Positions 26,440-34,964 of a stretch of 51,734 nucleotides of DNA are shown piece after piece. Origin of the DNA: Porphyromonas circumdentaria (GTDB lineage: Bacteria > Bacteroidota > Bacteroidia > Bacteroidales > Porphyromonadaceae); contig NZ_FUXE01000017.1 of assembly GCF_900167105.1 (NCBI RefSeq), positions 1-51,734 of the forward strand. The letters run 5' to 3'. The stretch's first letter is position 1, and each line of letters begins with the position of its first letter. A program made the position numbers and the translations under genes. The notes under the pieces were generated by a model. It saw only the letters and a list, made by a program, of their open reading frames with translations, searched no databases and was not told the DNA's origin.

Positions 26440-26528
26440 TATACGCAATCTACGTATATATATATTTAGGTTGAATATATATATACTAAGGTTGAATATA
26501 TGTATATTTAGATTGCGTATAAAGAATA
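26440..26528. repeat. 21-bp A/T-rich tandem repeat, family A, locus 2
   Basis: Four units of exactly 21 bases start at 26445, 26466, 26487 and 26508, rich in alternating AT with a GGTTGAATATA core. The array is bounded by a perfect 13-bp inverted repeat, TATACGCAATCTA (26440-26452) and its complement (26509-26521). The whole block can therefore fold back or present two oppositely oriented end units. Confidence 0.75.
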
Positions 26529-26676
26529 ACACAAGTATAAACTTCTTTTAGCTTACACCTTTTGGCATTTTGCGACGTTGAGAAGAGGAAAATCTTTGAA
26601 AAGGAATGTCTTTTTCAAAAAAGAGTTGAGAGCAACAAGCCCCCAACTCTCTTCTGCGTGTTATAAAGGTTGCTAT

Positions 26677-27127
26677 TTAACGCTGAACGTATATAGTAGC
26701 CTCTTTCGTGTTACTATCTATATGGATTTCTTTGGCCTCTTTCAAAGAAGCAATGAAGGCTTCGTCGCGCTCCATATCTACTCTGTAGTGCTTGCGTCCA
26801 TACTTGAGCACAGCACCAGTAGCAACATCTACAGCCCAACCAAATATGGTGGTCATATTGAGTACAGATATGACGTTGAACTCCTTGTCGAGGCGTACAA
26901 CTTTGGTCTTATAACCATCTAAAACAAACTCTACCTCTTTGCTATTTATGGAACGTTTGATATCTTCTCCACAAGGAGTTTCACAGAGCTCTATGCCATC
27001 TAAAAATACTTTGGCACCAGAGGGTTTGGAGTCAAAAGAAATGTAATCGTACGTTCCTGTAAAGATTGTAGCGCAACTCGTCAATAGCAAGGTAGTTGCA
27101 AGTAAGGAGAGGATTGTTTTTTTTCAT
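26677..27127 (-). pseudogene. PEGA-like lipoprotein, signal peptide out of frame (A8 slip)
   Basis: The open frame from 27090 encodes a 137-residue small lipoprotein with a PEGA-like beta segment (YISFDSKPSGAKVFLDGIEL, and VEFVLDGYKTKVVRL) and a GWAVDVATGAVLKYG stretch seen in Bacteroidota surface lipoproteins. It begins abruptly at LLTSC. The only upstream ATG (27125-27127) is followed by A8 (27117-27124 on this strand) and is one base out of frame. With seven A the product would begin MKKTILSLLATTLLLTSC, a perfect lipoprotein signal. So the gene is either truly frameshifted, slip-variable, or the assembly has one extra base. The -7 box upstream supports a real gene. Confidence 0.75.
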
Positions 27128-27205
27128 AAACATTGTTTGGTTTTATGTGTTGATTTTATTCGTTTTATTATAGAAAGTCGAGTAGTACTCTCTATATTGC
27201 GACTG

Positions 27206-27213
27206 CAAAGATA
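27206..27213 (-). promoter_or_regulatory. -7 box of the PEGA-like lipoprotein gene
   Basis: Minus-strand TATCTTTG, 78 bases before the out-of-frame ATG at 27127. It lies back to back with the flippase promoter at 27324. Confidence 0.5.
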
Positions 27214-27323
27214 TGTATATTTCGATCCATTTCTATTATAGTTCCTCTAAAATTCATCGCTTATAAATAGAGTAAAGGGATAATCCTTATTAGGACAAAG
27301 TTTCCTTATCCTGTACAATAAGG

Positions 27324-27331
27324 TATCTTTG
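27324..27331 (+). promoter_or_regulatory. -7 box of the polysaccharide cluster
   Basis: TATCTTTG, 54 bases before the ATG at 27386. It is the only clear promoter-like element before the five-gene plus-strand run. Confidence 0.55.
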
Positions 27332-27385
27332 CAGTCGTTAAATAAAAAGAATACAAGACATTTTTTTTCTTCTCCTCAAAAACCC

Positions 27386-28948
27386 ATGGTTACTACCGAT
27401 AGAGCAGCCAATAGCCTACGCAATGCCCGCTATGCCATTACATTTTACATGATGGGGCAAGTGGTAGCACTCTTTTTCCGTCGCTACTTTATACAAGAGT
27501 TAGGGGACGCTCTTCTGGGACTTAATACAACTCTAACGAGCTTCTTAGGGTTCTTAAACATTGCAGAGTTGGGGCTTGCCTCAGCAATTGCCTTTGCCCT
27601 TTATGCCCCCTTGTCCAAAGGAGATCGGAAATCGGTTCAGGAGATTATTTCTATACAGGCGTGGTTTTACCGCTTGGTAGCCATCTTTATCCTTGTCGGA
27701 TCGGGTATATTGCTGCTCTTCTTCCCTCGTATTTTTAGCGACAGTGGGCTTCCTATGTGGTATGCCTATGCAACGTATGGGGTGCTACTGCTTAATGCCC
27801 TATGGAGTTATTTGTACAATTATCGGCAGATCATATTCTCATCGGACCAGAGGGAGTATAAAATCACCTTTGCGGCACAGTTCCCGAAGATTATAAAGCA
27901 GGTACTACAGGTCTTTGCCATCCTTTATCTCCCCAATCCTTATATATGGTGGCTCGGTATAGAAGCCGCCTTTGGAGTATTTACCGCCTTGCTTATTGAG
28001 TGGATGATACATAAAGACTACCCTTGGCTCAAAGCAAGTGCTGCATTAGGGGGTAAGGTTAGACGCCAGTATGGCGATATACTTCGTCGTACGGGGCAAG
28101 TTATCTACCATAAGATAGCATCTTTCATCCTCCAGCAGAGTACCCCAATCGTGCTACTCTTTATATTTAAGGCGAGAGAAGCCCTGCCCATTGTAACCAT
28201 CTATCAAAACTACCTTGTCTTACAAGCGGGTGTTTTCGGGATTTTCGGCTCCATCTTCAATGGGCTGACGGCCAGTGTGGGCAATCTTATTTTAGAGCAA
28301 GATCATCAACGGGTGGAGTCGCTATTTCGTCGCCTTTACGCTCTGCGGCTATGGATTTCCTTTGCAGCTGCCTTTGCAATTATATACTACTCCAAGGCTT
28401 TCATGATTCTATGGGTGGGTGGCGAGCGTTACTTCACAGAGCCCGAACTACTGCTTTTTGTGCTTTGCCTGCTACTCCAAATCACACGCCTCCCTGACCA
28501 ATTCATATCTGCTTACGGTATGTTTCAAGATGTAGCCGCGCCTTTAGTCGAAGCGGTTCTAAACTTAGGGCTATCGTTATTGTTGGGTTTTTATTGGGGC
28601 ATTGCGGGGGTACTCTCTGGTATAGCCGTTAGTTTGCTCGTGGTAGTACATGGCTGGAAGCCCTACTTTCTCTATTCACGAGGATTTCACATGTCGGTCT
28701 TCCCCTTTTTCTTACAGCAGGCCAAAGCGTTGCTATTACTCATAATTCCTCTTTACCTTTTCCGTTATATGCCAGAGTGGTTTAGGCCTGAACAAACAGG
28801 ACTTGTACACCTACTACTATCGGGTATGAGTGGAACCGCTATCTTTGCGACAGTATCTGCGTTTGTACTCTTTCTAACGCATGGAGACTTCCGCGAGGGC
28901 TTGCAGATGCTACTTCGAAAAATAAAATTGATACGCTCGCATTCTTAG
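27386..28948 (+). CDS. Wzx-type polysaccharide flippase / exporter
   Basis: Polytopic protein of the MATE/MOP polysaccharide transporter group, expected to flip lipid-linked glycan units across the inner membrane. About 12-14 hydrophobic segments are spread over the length, from ITFYMMGQVVALFFRRYFI to FATVSAFVLFLTHG. TQLNTT-like N-terminal features (LGLNTTLTSFLGFLNIAELGLASAIAFALYAPL) fit the family. I choose ATG 27386 rather than the TTG at 27329, because the TTG codon overlaps the promoter box and the preceding 19 codons look non-coding. It is first in a tight cluster with glycosyltransferases and an EpsG-type polymerase. Confidence 0.87.
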   Translation: MVTTDRAANSLRNARYAITFYMMGQVVALFFRRYFIQELGDALLGLNTTLTSFLGFLNIAELGLASAIAFALYAPLSKGDRKSVQEIISIQAWFYRLVAIFILVGSGILLLFFPRIFSDSGLPMWYAYATYGVLLLNALWSYLYNYRQIIFSSDQREYKITFAAQFPKIIKQVLQVFAILYLPNPYIWWLGIEAAFGVFTALLIEWMIHKDYPWLKASAALGGKVRRQYGDILRRTGQVIYHKIASFILQQSTPIVLLFIFKAREALPIVTIYQNYLVLQAGVFGIFGSIFNGLTASVGNLILEQDHQRVESLFRRLYALRLWISFAAAFAIIYYSKAFMILWVGGERYFTEPELLLFVLCLLLQITRLPDQFISAYGMFQDVAAPLVEAVLNLGLSLLLGFYWGIAGVLSGIAVSLLVVVHGWKPYFLYSRGFHMSVFPFFLQQAKALLLLIIPLYLFRYMPEWFRPEQTGLVHLLLSGMSGTAIFATVSAFVLFLTHGDFREGLQMLLRKIKLIRSHS

Positions 28949-28962
28949 AGAATAATTACGCT

Positions 28963-29970
28963 ATGGAAAAGTTGCCCTTAGTCTCTGTACTTATACCTAT
29001 TTATGGAGTTGAAGCGTATGTTCAGGAAGCACTTCGCTCGGTACTGATACAAGACTATCCTCAGATGGAGGTTGTTTTGGTGGACGATTGTTCGCCCGAC
29101 CAGAGCGTATCTTTGGCTCAGGAGGTTGTGGAGCGAGAAAATCCACAGCACCATCGGGTTAAGTGGCTGCACCACGAGAGCAATCAAGGGTTAGCCGTGG
29201 CACGTCTATCGGCACTTCATGCAGCAGAGGGGGAGTATCTTTTCTTTTTAGACAGTGATGACTACTGGAATAGCCCCTCGATGGTGCGCGAAGTAATCTC
29301 CCAAATGATGGAATGCTCTGCCCACCTTGCTATATTCAATTACATAGAACAACGCAGTAGAGGCTCCCGAAAGGTGAAAGTGTTGGGCATAGAGGATTCG
29401 CTGCAACAGACAGTAGCCTATCTTAAGGGAGAGGCTTCTGCCTATCTATGGAATAAATGTTTTCTAAGAGAGGACTTTTTGTCCAAGGCTGCAGTATGGT
29501 TACCCTCCTGTAATCTCTGGGAAGATCTGCACAATGTACCTCTCTACACATTTCAAACAAAGCGTATTACCTACATAGATAAATACTATCTGACCTATCG
29601 TCGCCTCCCTAACTCTATAACCAACAATTTATCTCCCATAGCAAGAGCCTCTGTCTGGGCCATACACCAAGATTTGATGCAACGCTTTTACGACTTGGAG
29701 TACACCGATGAAGAGGCTTGCAAAGCTGTATACGAAGCTCTTGAGGTCAATGCTCTGCTCACACATATGATACGCTTAAAAACAGGCTCTTTCAAAGCGT
29801 ATAAGGAGATTGCTCGGGAGCGAACGGACTGGAAAGAAGCCATATCGCAACGAAAGGGATGGAGTGCCCGTTGGGATGCATGGGTACTATTTTTGAACCG
29901 CATAGGCTGTTACCGTTTGGGATTTGCCCTCTTCCGTCTGAAAATCCACCTTATCAAAATGATGTTATAG
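28963..29970 (+). CDS. Glycosyltransferase family 2 (cluster copy 1)
   Basis: GT-A glycosyltransferase for the surface polysaccharide. It shows the family start LVSVLIPIYGVEAYVQEALRS, the nucleotide-binding VLVDDCSPDQS, and the DxD motif LFFLDSDDYW (residues ~95-104). The mid-region NKCFLREDFL and WEDLHNVPLYTFQTKRITYID parallels the two paralogues downstream, but this is the most divergent of the three. No membrane segment is seen. It lies 14 bases after the flippase and 6 bases before the next GT2, implying co-translation. Confidence 0.9.
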   Translation: MEKLPLVSVLIPIYGVEAYVQEALRSVLIQDYPQMEVVLVDDCSPDQSVSLAQEVVERENPQHHRVKWLHHESNQGLAVARLSALHAAEGEYLFFLDSDDYWNSPSMVREVISQMMECSAHLAIFNYIEQRSRGSRKVKVLGIEDSLQQTVAYLKGEASAYLWNKCFLREDFLSKAAVWLPSCNLWEDLHNVPLYTFQTKRITYIDKYYLTYRRLPNSITNNLSPIARASVWAIHQDLMQRFYDLEYTDEEACKAVYEALEVNALLTHMIRLKTGSFKAYKEIARERTDWKEAISQRKGWSARWDAWVLFLNRIGCYRLGFALFRLKIHLIKMML

Positions 29971-29976
29971 ACCATT

Positions 29977-30981
29977 ATGCCTGCCACTTCACCCCTTGTA
30001 TCTGTTTTAATCCCCGTATACGGCGTAGAGCTCTATATAGAAGAGTGCTTGCGCTCTGTACTACAACAGGAATATCCCTCTTTAGAAATTATTCTGGTAG
30101 ATGACTGCTCGCCCGACCGTAGTATCGCATTGGCAGAGAGAGTTATTGCCGAGGAGAATAGGTATAACCATTGTGTGCGACTTATTCGTCACGAAAAAAA
30201 CTTAGGCTTGGCGGGAGCAAGAATAACGGCAGTAAGAGAGGCGCAAGGAGAGCTATTGCTATTCTTAGACAGTGATGACTATTACCTCTCCGTCCACACA
30301 GTAGAAAAGGTGGTGCAATCCATGCAAGCAGAGCGTGCCGATATGGTAATCTTTAACTATACCGAGCTCTTCAAACGGAGTAGAAGAACGAGTAATTTGC
30401 CCCATATATACGATTCCAAAGAATTGGTTTATAGCTTCTTAATTGGTGGAGTGCCAGCTTTTCTCTGTAATAAATGTTTTCGACGCTCTTTATTTCTGGA
30501 ACATGCTAACTTATGGGAGGTAGGGAATAATATGTGGGAAGATGTACAGAACGTTATCCCTTATAGTCTGGCTGTACAACGCATAGCCTATGTCGAAGAA
30601 AGTTTTTTGGCGTATAGACGTACCAACGAACGATCGGTAACTTTAGACTTCTCTTCAAAAAACATTCTTTCTATGCGTAGGGTTGTTTCTTTCCTTTCTG
30701 AACATTTCAAAAAACACTGTTCCACAGACGATTTGCCTTACTTTCAAGAAGGGCTTAAAAAGGCTTCGCAGGTCATTGATTTGGTGATCTTGTGCAGCAG
30801 CAACTATCAGGGAATGCACAAAACCCTATCCCAATATCCCTCTTTACACTCCTATGCTCAGGAAATTGGCGGTGTGGGAGGTAAGATCCTTCGTTTGGCT
30901 CTTTTCTCTTACAGAAAGCGAATGCCTCACGTGGCTTATGCTTTACTACGTCTAAAAGCCTCTTTACAACGCCTTCGATAG
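29977..30981 (+). CDS. Glycosyltransferase family 2 (cluster copy 2)
   Basis: Same architecture as its neighbours: LVSVLIPVYGVELYIEECLR, ILVDDCSPDRSIALAERV, LLFLDSDDYY, then WEDVQNVIPYSLAVQRIAYV and RRTNERSVTLDFS. It is very close to the gene at 32147-33163 across the whole length, pointing to a duplication that now flanks the EpsG-type gene. The sugar specificity cannot be read from sequence. Confidence 0.9.
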   Translation: MPATSPLVSVLIPVYGVELYIEECLRSVLQQEYPSLEIILVDDCSPDRSIALAERVIAEENRYNHCVRLIRHEKNLGLAGARITAVREAQGELLLFLDSDDYYLSVHTVEKVVQSMQAERADMVIFNYTELFKRSRRTSNLPHIYDSKELVYSFLIGGVPAFLCNKCFRRSLFLEHANLWEVGNNMWEDVQNVIPYSLAVQRIAYVEESFLAYRRTNERSVTLDFSSKNILSMRRVVSFLSEHFKKHCSTDDLPYFQEGLKKASQVIDLVILCSSNYQGMHKTLSQYPSLHSYAQEIGGVGGKILRLALFSYRKRMPHVAYALLRLKASLQRLR

Positions 30982-30989
30982 TTTATAAT

Positions 30990-32123
30990 ATGCCCCTTTA
31001 CTCAGCTCTACTCTACTCAGGATTCTTTCTTTTGGCAACCGTATTCCTATGGTTTATAGCCCGAGACGAATATGGGCGCCGAATACCTACGTTCTTACTG
31101 GGGGTACTATTGGTACTTTTCTCGGCATTACGCTATGAGGTCGGCCGAGATTACACCGTTTACGAACGTGCTTTCAACAGGTACTACTCGTACGATGCAG
31201 AGCACATGGAGGCGGTGTGGAACTATTTCAAGAGTATATTGCGCTACTTTAATTTTGAGTTCCCTATGTGGACTTTCCTCGTAGCACTTATATTTATATT
31301 TCTGGTAATCAGAGCCTACCGACAGCAAAGCTATAATCTGGCACTGGCACTCTTTGTCTTCATCTTCATGTACCGCCTCTACTTCGAGTCTTTTAATATG
31401 GTACGTCAAGCCATGGCAGAGGCTGTTTGCCTTTTTGTAATTCCCTATCTGCGCCAGAAACGATACGTACCTGCTCTCTTCTTGCTCATGGGTGCACTAC
31501 TCATACATAAGTCTGCTTTTATAATGGTAGCATTAACTCCGTTTCTTTTTATTCGCTATAACCGCTATTTCGTAGGAGGGGTACTTATTCTTTCGTTAAC
31601 GCTCTTCCCTATTCTCTTCAAAGCAACGCTTATAGCCCTTATACCCTATCTTCCTTTCGATACTTTCTATATCGAGACGATGTACGATACGCAAGAAGGG
31701 AAGGGCTCTGGAATAGGATTTATCATCAATACTCTTCTCGCTTTCTATATCCTTTACCGCCAGAGAGAATTGACCGATGAAGATGCCCATTTACTCCCAT
31801 ACTTAAACACATGGCTCTTTGTCTGTCTGCTGAGTAACTCGTTCTCTTTTTTCCAAGTGGCAGATCGTTTGATGTATTACCCTCTTATGTTTTTTCCGAT
31901 ACTGGTGTCGAACTTCTTCATTCGAGGGCATCGTATGGATAGAGTGGTTCTATCGCTTTTTATCCTTTTCCAAATCATGATTACCATCAAGACGATAAGC
32001 GACCCCAGCGAGACGTATCACAACTATAAAATTATATTAAAAGATAAGGATGCCCCAAGCGACTTTTGGGTAGGGTACAACATGACCTCCACACCAACTC
32101 TTTTAGAACAAAAGATGGCATAA
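30990..32123 (+). CDS. EpsG-family membrane protein (probable polysaccharide polymerase)
   Basis: EpsG/Wzy-like polytopic protein expected to polymerise repeat units delivered by the flippase. About ten hydrophobic segments are seen. LVLFSALRYEVGRDYTVYERAFNRY is the typical EpsG signature, with the conserved R-x-x-G-x-D motif near the start. YRLYFESFNMVRQAMAEAV provides the second conserved region, including the Arg of the 'R-Q' pair. It sits 8 bases after GT2 copy 2 and 23 bases before copy 3. Confidence 0.85.
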   Translation: MPLYSALLYSGFFLLATVFLWFIARDEYGRRIPTFLLGVLLVLFSALRYEVGRDYTVYERAFNRYYSYDAEHMEAVWNYFKSILRYFNFEFPMWTFLVALIFIFLVIRAYRQQSYNLALALFVFIFMYRLYFESFNMVRQAMAEAVCLFVIPYLRQKRYVPALFLLMGALLIHKSAFIMVALTPFLFIRYNRYFVGGVLILSLTLFPILFKATLIALIPYLPFDTFYIETMYDTQEGKGSGIGFIINTLLAFYILYRQRELTDEDAHLLPYLNTWLFVCLLSNSFSFFQVADRLMYYPLMFFPILVSNFFIRGHRMDRVVLSLFILFQIMITIKTISDPSETYHNYKIILKDKDAPSDFWVGYNMTSTPTLLEQKMA

Positions 32124-32146
32124 AATCCTAATAATGGCAGTTTTCT

Positions 32147-33163
32147 ATGAAAGCAAACCAACATAACCTCCGCCCTTTAGTATCCCTATTGATACCAGTC
32201 TATGGCGTAGAACTCTATATAGAGGAGTGTTTGCGCTCTGTGCTGCAGCAAGAGTATACCCCTCTGGAGGTTATTTTGGTAGATGATTGTTCGCCCGATA
32301 ATAGCATCTCTTTGGCAGAAGAGTTGATTGCTCAAGAGAATAGATACAATCACACCTTCCGCATCTTACATCATGCAAAGAACATGGGCATAGCAGGAGC
32401 CAGAATTACGGCTATAAAAGAGGCGCAGGGCGAACTATTACTTTTCTTGGATAGTGACGACTATTTTCTATCTCCTGAGGCAATAAAAAGAGCCGTGGAG
32501 TGTATGCAACACGAGCAAGCCGATATTGTAATTTTCAACTATACGGAGCTTTTTAAGCGAAGTCAAAGGCGAAGCTCTTTGCCCCTAATATATGATTCTA
32601 AGGAACTTACCTCTGCCCTTTTAGAGGGAGTTACACCCGCTTACTTCTGGAACAAGGTCTTCCGTCGCTCCCTCTTCTTGGAAAAAGCCAATTTATTACA
32701 GTTAGGCAATAATATGTGGGAGGATCTTCAGTGCGTAGTGCCTTATAGTTTGGAAGTGCAACGAGTAGCCTACATAGAGGAAAACTTGGTCGCTTATCGG
32801 CGTACCAACGAACGATCGGTTACCTTAGATCTCTCCCACAAGAATGTAACTTCGATGAAAAAGGTGCTTAACTTCTTGGAAAACCTTTTTGTTGAGCGAT
32901 TGGGAGAGGAGCAAGCACACTCCTTTCAAAAGAGTTTTGCCACAGCTTATCTCCACATCGACATAGGAGTACTCTGCCATGCTTCCTACAAAAACTTTGG
33001 CGCGATACTGCATAACAACCCTACTCTTCATACCCACATACAACAAATGCCCAAACTAAGTGGGCATTTCCTGCGGGCTGCGCTCTTTTTTCATAAGCTA
33101 CACCTAACGCCTCTTGCCTACCTTATAGTACGTATCAAAGAGTTTTTACAAAAAAGGCGATAG
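32147..33163 (+). CDS. Glycosyltransferase family 2 (cluster copy 3)
   Basis: A near duplicate of the gene at 29977-30981: LVSLLIPVYGVELYIEECLR, VILVDDCSPDNSISLAEEL, GELLLFLDSDDYF, NKVFRRSLFLEKANLLQLGN, NMWEDLQCVVPYSLEVQRVA and RRTNERSVTLDLS. The N-terminal half is most conserved and the C-terminal third has diverged, which fits duplication followed by change in acceptor recognition. Last plus-strand gene of the cluster; the terminator at its end is shared with the convergent GT2. Confidence 0.9.
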   Translation: MKANQHNLRPLVSLLIPVYGVELYIEECLRSVLQQEYTPLEVILVDDCSPDNSISLAEELIAQENRYNHTFRILHHAKNMGIAGARITAIKEAQGELLLFLDSDDYFLSPEAIKRAVECMQHEQADIVIFNYTELFKRSQRRSSLPLIYDSKELTSALLEGVTPAYFWNKVFRRSLFLEKANLLQLGNNMWEDLQCVVPYSLEVQRVAYIEENLVAYRRTNERSVTLDLSHKNVTSMKKVLNFLENLFVERLGEEQAHSFQKSFATAYLHIDIGVLCHASYKNFGAILHNNPTLHTHIQQMPKLSGHFLRAALFFHKLHLTPLAYLIVRIKEFLQKRR

Positions 33164-33187
33164 ACTTAATCCATCGCCCTATTTTTT
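33150..33187. terminator. Bidirectional terminator between convergent GT2 genes
   Basis: A 9-bp stem (33156-33164 with 33170-33178, one mismatch) has an A-run on the left and a T-rich run on the right, so it can act in both directions. It overlaps the stop codon of the left gene and adjoins the stop of the right gene. Confidence 0.8.
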
Positions 33188-34078
33188 GGAACGCAAAAAG
33201 CATCGGTAAAAGAGAGAAAGAAGTCGTGTCGATAGCAAACGTGGAGGGACACGTAAGCAGATATTACGCAGATACTCATAGCGATTGGTAAAGCCCATCT
33301 TGAGGAATTTCTTCTGTAACTTCATTTCGCTCTGAATATATTTCCATCCCTTACGTCGGCTATAGGTATTCTCATCCATTCTGAAGTAGAGTAATGACTC
33401 TGGCAAAGAATGAAACTTAGCCCCGTTCATAATCATTCTTGCCCATAGAAGATAGTCCTCGAAAAGGAAGAAGTGTTGGTAATTACCTGCTTTTTGTACG
33501 GCACTACGACGGAATACTACTGAGGGATGATTCACTGGGCAACGCTTTCTGGCATACTTTACTAAATCTTCATGCTTCTCTGGGAGTAAACGTTTCGATA
33601 CGATTTTATCGGGGCTCTCTCGAAACTCATCGATGGCACAGCTAAGAACATCAATATCGGGATGCTGGTACATGTAGTTGATTTGCTCCTCGAAGCGATT
33701 GGCATAGGCTACGTCGTCGGCATCCATACGTGCTATGATTTCATAGCTACACTGCTCGATACCTTTGTTTAAGGCATTGCCTAAGCCTCGGTTTTCGGGC
33801 AGACGAATAACCTTTAGAATCTCTGGATACTCTGATTGATGTTGCTCAATGATAGCGTCAAGATTATCGTTAAGGGGTCCATCGCATACCAAGATAATTT
33901 CGGAGGGCATAAGAGTCTGGTGAAAGATACTCTCGATGCTATCTCGGAAGTGTGAATGATGCTCCCCATGGTAAACAGCCATAAGAACACTAAACCCTCT
34001 ATCTGGGGTCGTTTTCTTGCGCGCCTCTCCATCGGGGGCAGTATGGATATCCCCTTTTTGTGTAGTGTGGTGTGTCAC
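33179..34078 (-). CDS. Glycosyltransferase family 2 (convergent)
   Basis: A separate GT2 subgroup: FSVLMAVYHGEHHSHFRDSI, QTLMPSEIILVCDGPLNDNL, ENRGLGNALNKGIEQCSYEIIARMDADDVAYANRFE with DxD motif DADD, CPVNHPSVVFRRSAVQKAGN and FEDYLLWARM. It is unlike the three paralogues and resembles beta-1,3-type amylovoran/galactosyl transferases used in LPS or capsule assembly; the specificity is unknown. Transcribed toward the cluster. Residues before about 28 are low-complexity, and the true start may be later than 34078. Confidence 0.88.
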   Translation of the reverse strand: MTHHTTQKGDIHTAPDGEARKKTTPDRGFSVLMAVYHGEHHSHFRDSIESIFHQTLMPSEIILVCDGPLNDNLDAIIEQHQSEYPEILKVIRLPENRGLGNALNKGIEQCSYEIIARMDADDVAYANRFEEQINYMYQHPDIDVLSCAIDEFRESPDKIVSKRLLPEKHEDLVKYARKRCPVNHPSVVFRRSAVQKAGNYQHFFLFEDYLLWARMIMNGAKFHSLPESLLYFRMDENTYSRRKGWKYIQSEMKLQKKFLKMGFTNRYEYLRNICLRVPPRLLSTRLLSLFYRCFLRSKK

Positions 34079-34262
34079 GATAGCACTATATTTTTCTCAA
34101 AACAACGCAAAGTTATATCTTTTTATTATGGCTTTCTACATTTTCTCTGTCAATCTGTTAGGGTTCGTTAGATTATGGGGCAGTAAAAGTGACCAACCAG
34201 TAAGAAAGTTCGAGAGAAATGTGGAGCAAAAGAGTTCTTTCTATTAGCGGCCATTTTTTTAG

Positions 34263-34270
34263 TAAGTTTG
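34263..34270 (+). promoter_or_regulatory. Possible -7 box before the Crp/Fnr gene
   Basis: TAAGTTTG fits TAnnTTTG but ends 5 bases before the preferred ATG, so it would give a leaderless transcript. Weak evidence. Confidence 0.3.
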
Positions 34271-34275
34271 CTACC

Positions 34276-34899
34276 ATGAAGCAGATAGAAGAGATTTCGG
34301 AGTTTCGTTCCTCTCCCGAACTTGTAGAGAAACTCTACAAATATGGTATTGCCAAGACCTACAAGGCGGGCAGCATTATCCTCAACGAGAATGCCCATAT
34401 TCGTTTCATTCCCATCGTTATAAAAGGGGTGATGAAAGTTATTCGCACCGAAGAGGATGGGCGAGAAATTTTGCTCTACTACATAAAGGCAGGAGAGAGT
34501 TGTATCATGTCTTTTTTGGGTGGATTGCACAACGAAACGAGCAAGGTAAGAGTAGAAATAGAAGATGATGCAGAGATTCTTTTCCTCCCCGTCGATAAGG
34601 CCTCTCTATTTATGAAGGAGCATCCCGAGTGGGTCAACTATATTTTTCGATCTTACCACAAGAGGTTTGAAGAATTACTCGAAACCATCAACGCCATCGC
34701 TTTTAAGAAAATGGACGAACGCTTATTAGCACTCATTCATAAGAAAGCCGAACTCATCGGGAGCCACACAATCCCCATAACGCACGAACAGCTTGCCAGC
34801 GAATTAGGAACGGCAAGAGCTGTCGTGTCAAGACTGTTAAAACAACTCGAAGAAGCAGGCGTTGTGCTTTTAGGTCGTAATAAAATCACCCTTATGTAA
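34276..34899 (+). CDS. Crp/Fnr family transcription regulator of the sulfur module
   Basis: Sensor-regulator with an N-terminal cyclic-nucleotide-binding-like barrel (YKAGSIILNENAHIRFIPIVIKGVMKVIR and GREILLYYIKAGESCIMSF) and a C-terminal winged helix with recognition region ITHEQLASELGTARAVVSRLLKQLEEAG. No Fnr-type four-Cys iron-sulfur motif is present; the single Cys in GESCIMSF is the only visible candidate for direct thiol or persulfide sensing. The start ATG 34276 is preferred over ATG 34219, whose extra 19 residues look non-coding. Two operator-like sites follow, the first overlapping this gene's own stop codon, so I infer it activates tauE and the MBL gene. Confidence 0.87.
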   Translation: MKQIEEISEFRSSPELVEKLYKYGIAKTYKAGSIILNENAHIRFIPIVIKGVMKVIRTEEDGREILLYYIKAGESCIMSFLGGLHNETSKVRVEIEDDAEILFLPVDKASLFMKEHPEWVNYIFRSYHKRFEELLETINAIAFKKMDERLLALIHKKAELIGSHTIPITHEQLASELGTARAVVSRLLKQLEEAGVVLLGRNKITLM

Positions 34900-34939
34900 C
34901 CAAAGTAACAGTACGAAGCTCTATATATAACGACCTTTG
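34895..34939 (+). promoter_or_regulatory. Crp/Fnr-like operator and promoter of the TauE gene
   Basis: TGTAACCAAAGTAACA (34895-34910) is an imperfect dyad of TGTAAC and GTTACA with a 4-base gap. The GACCTTTG box at 34932-34939 departs from TAnnTTTG at its first base and has no -33 box. The operator sits where the -33 region should be, centred about 43 bases before the likely start of transcription, as expected for an activator touching polymerase. The same arrangement recurs at 35778-35822. Confidence 0.65.
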
Positions 34940-34964
34940 CTCTGTCGTTTGATTTAGAGACCTT

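Noticed and set aside
27329-27385. TTG start extending the flippase by 19 residues
   Set aside because: The TTG is part of the promoter -7 box, so it would not be transcribed from that promoter.
34219-34275. Upstream ATG extending the Crp/Fnr protein by 19 residues
   Set aside because: The added residues look non-coding and the fold begins at ATG 34276.
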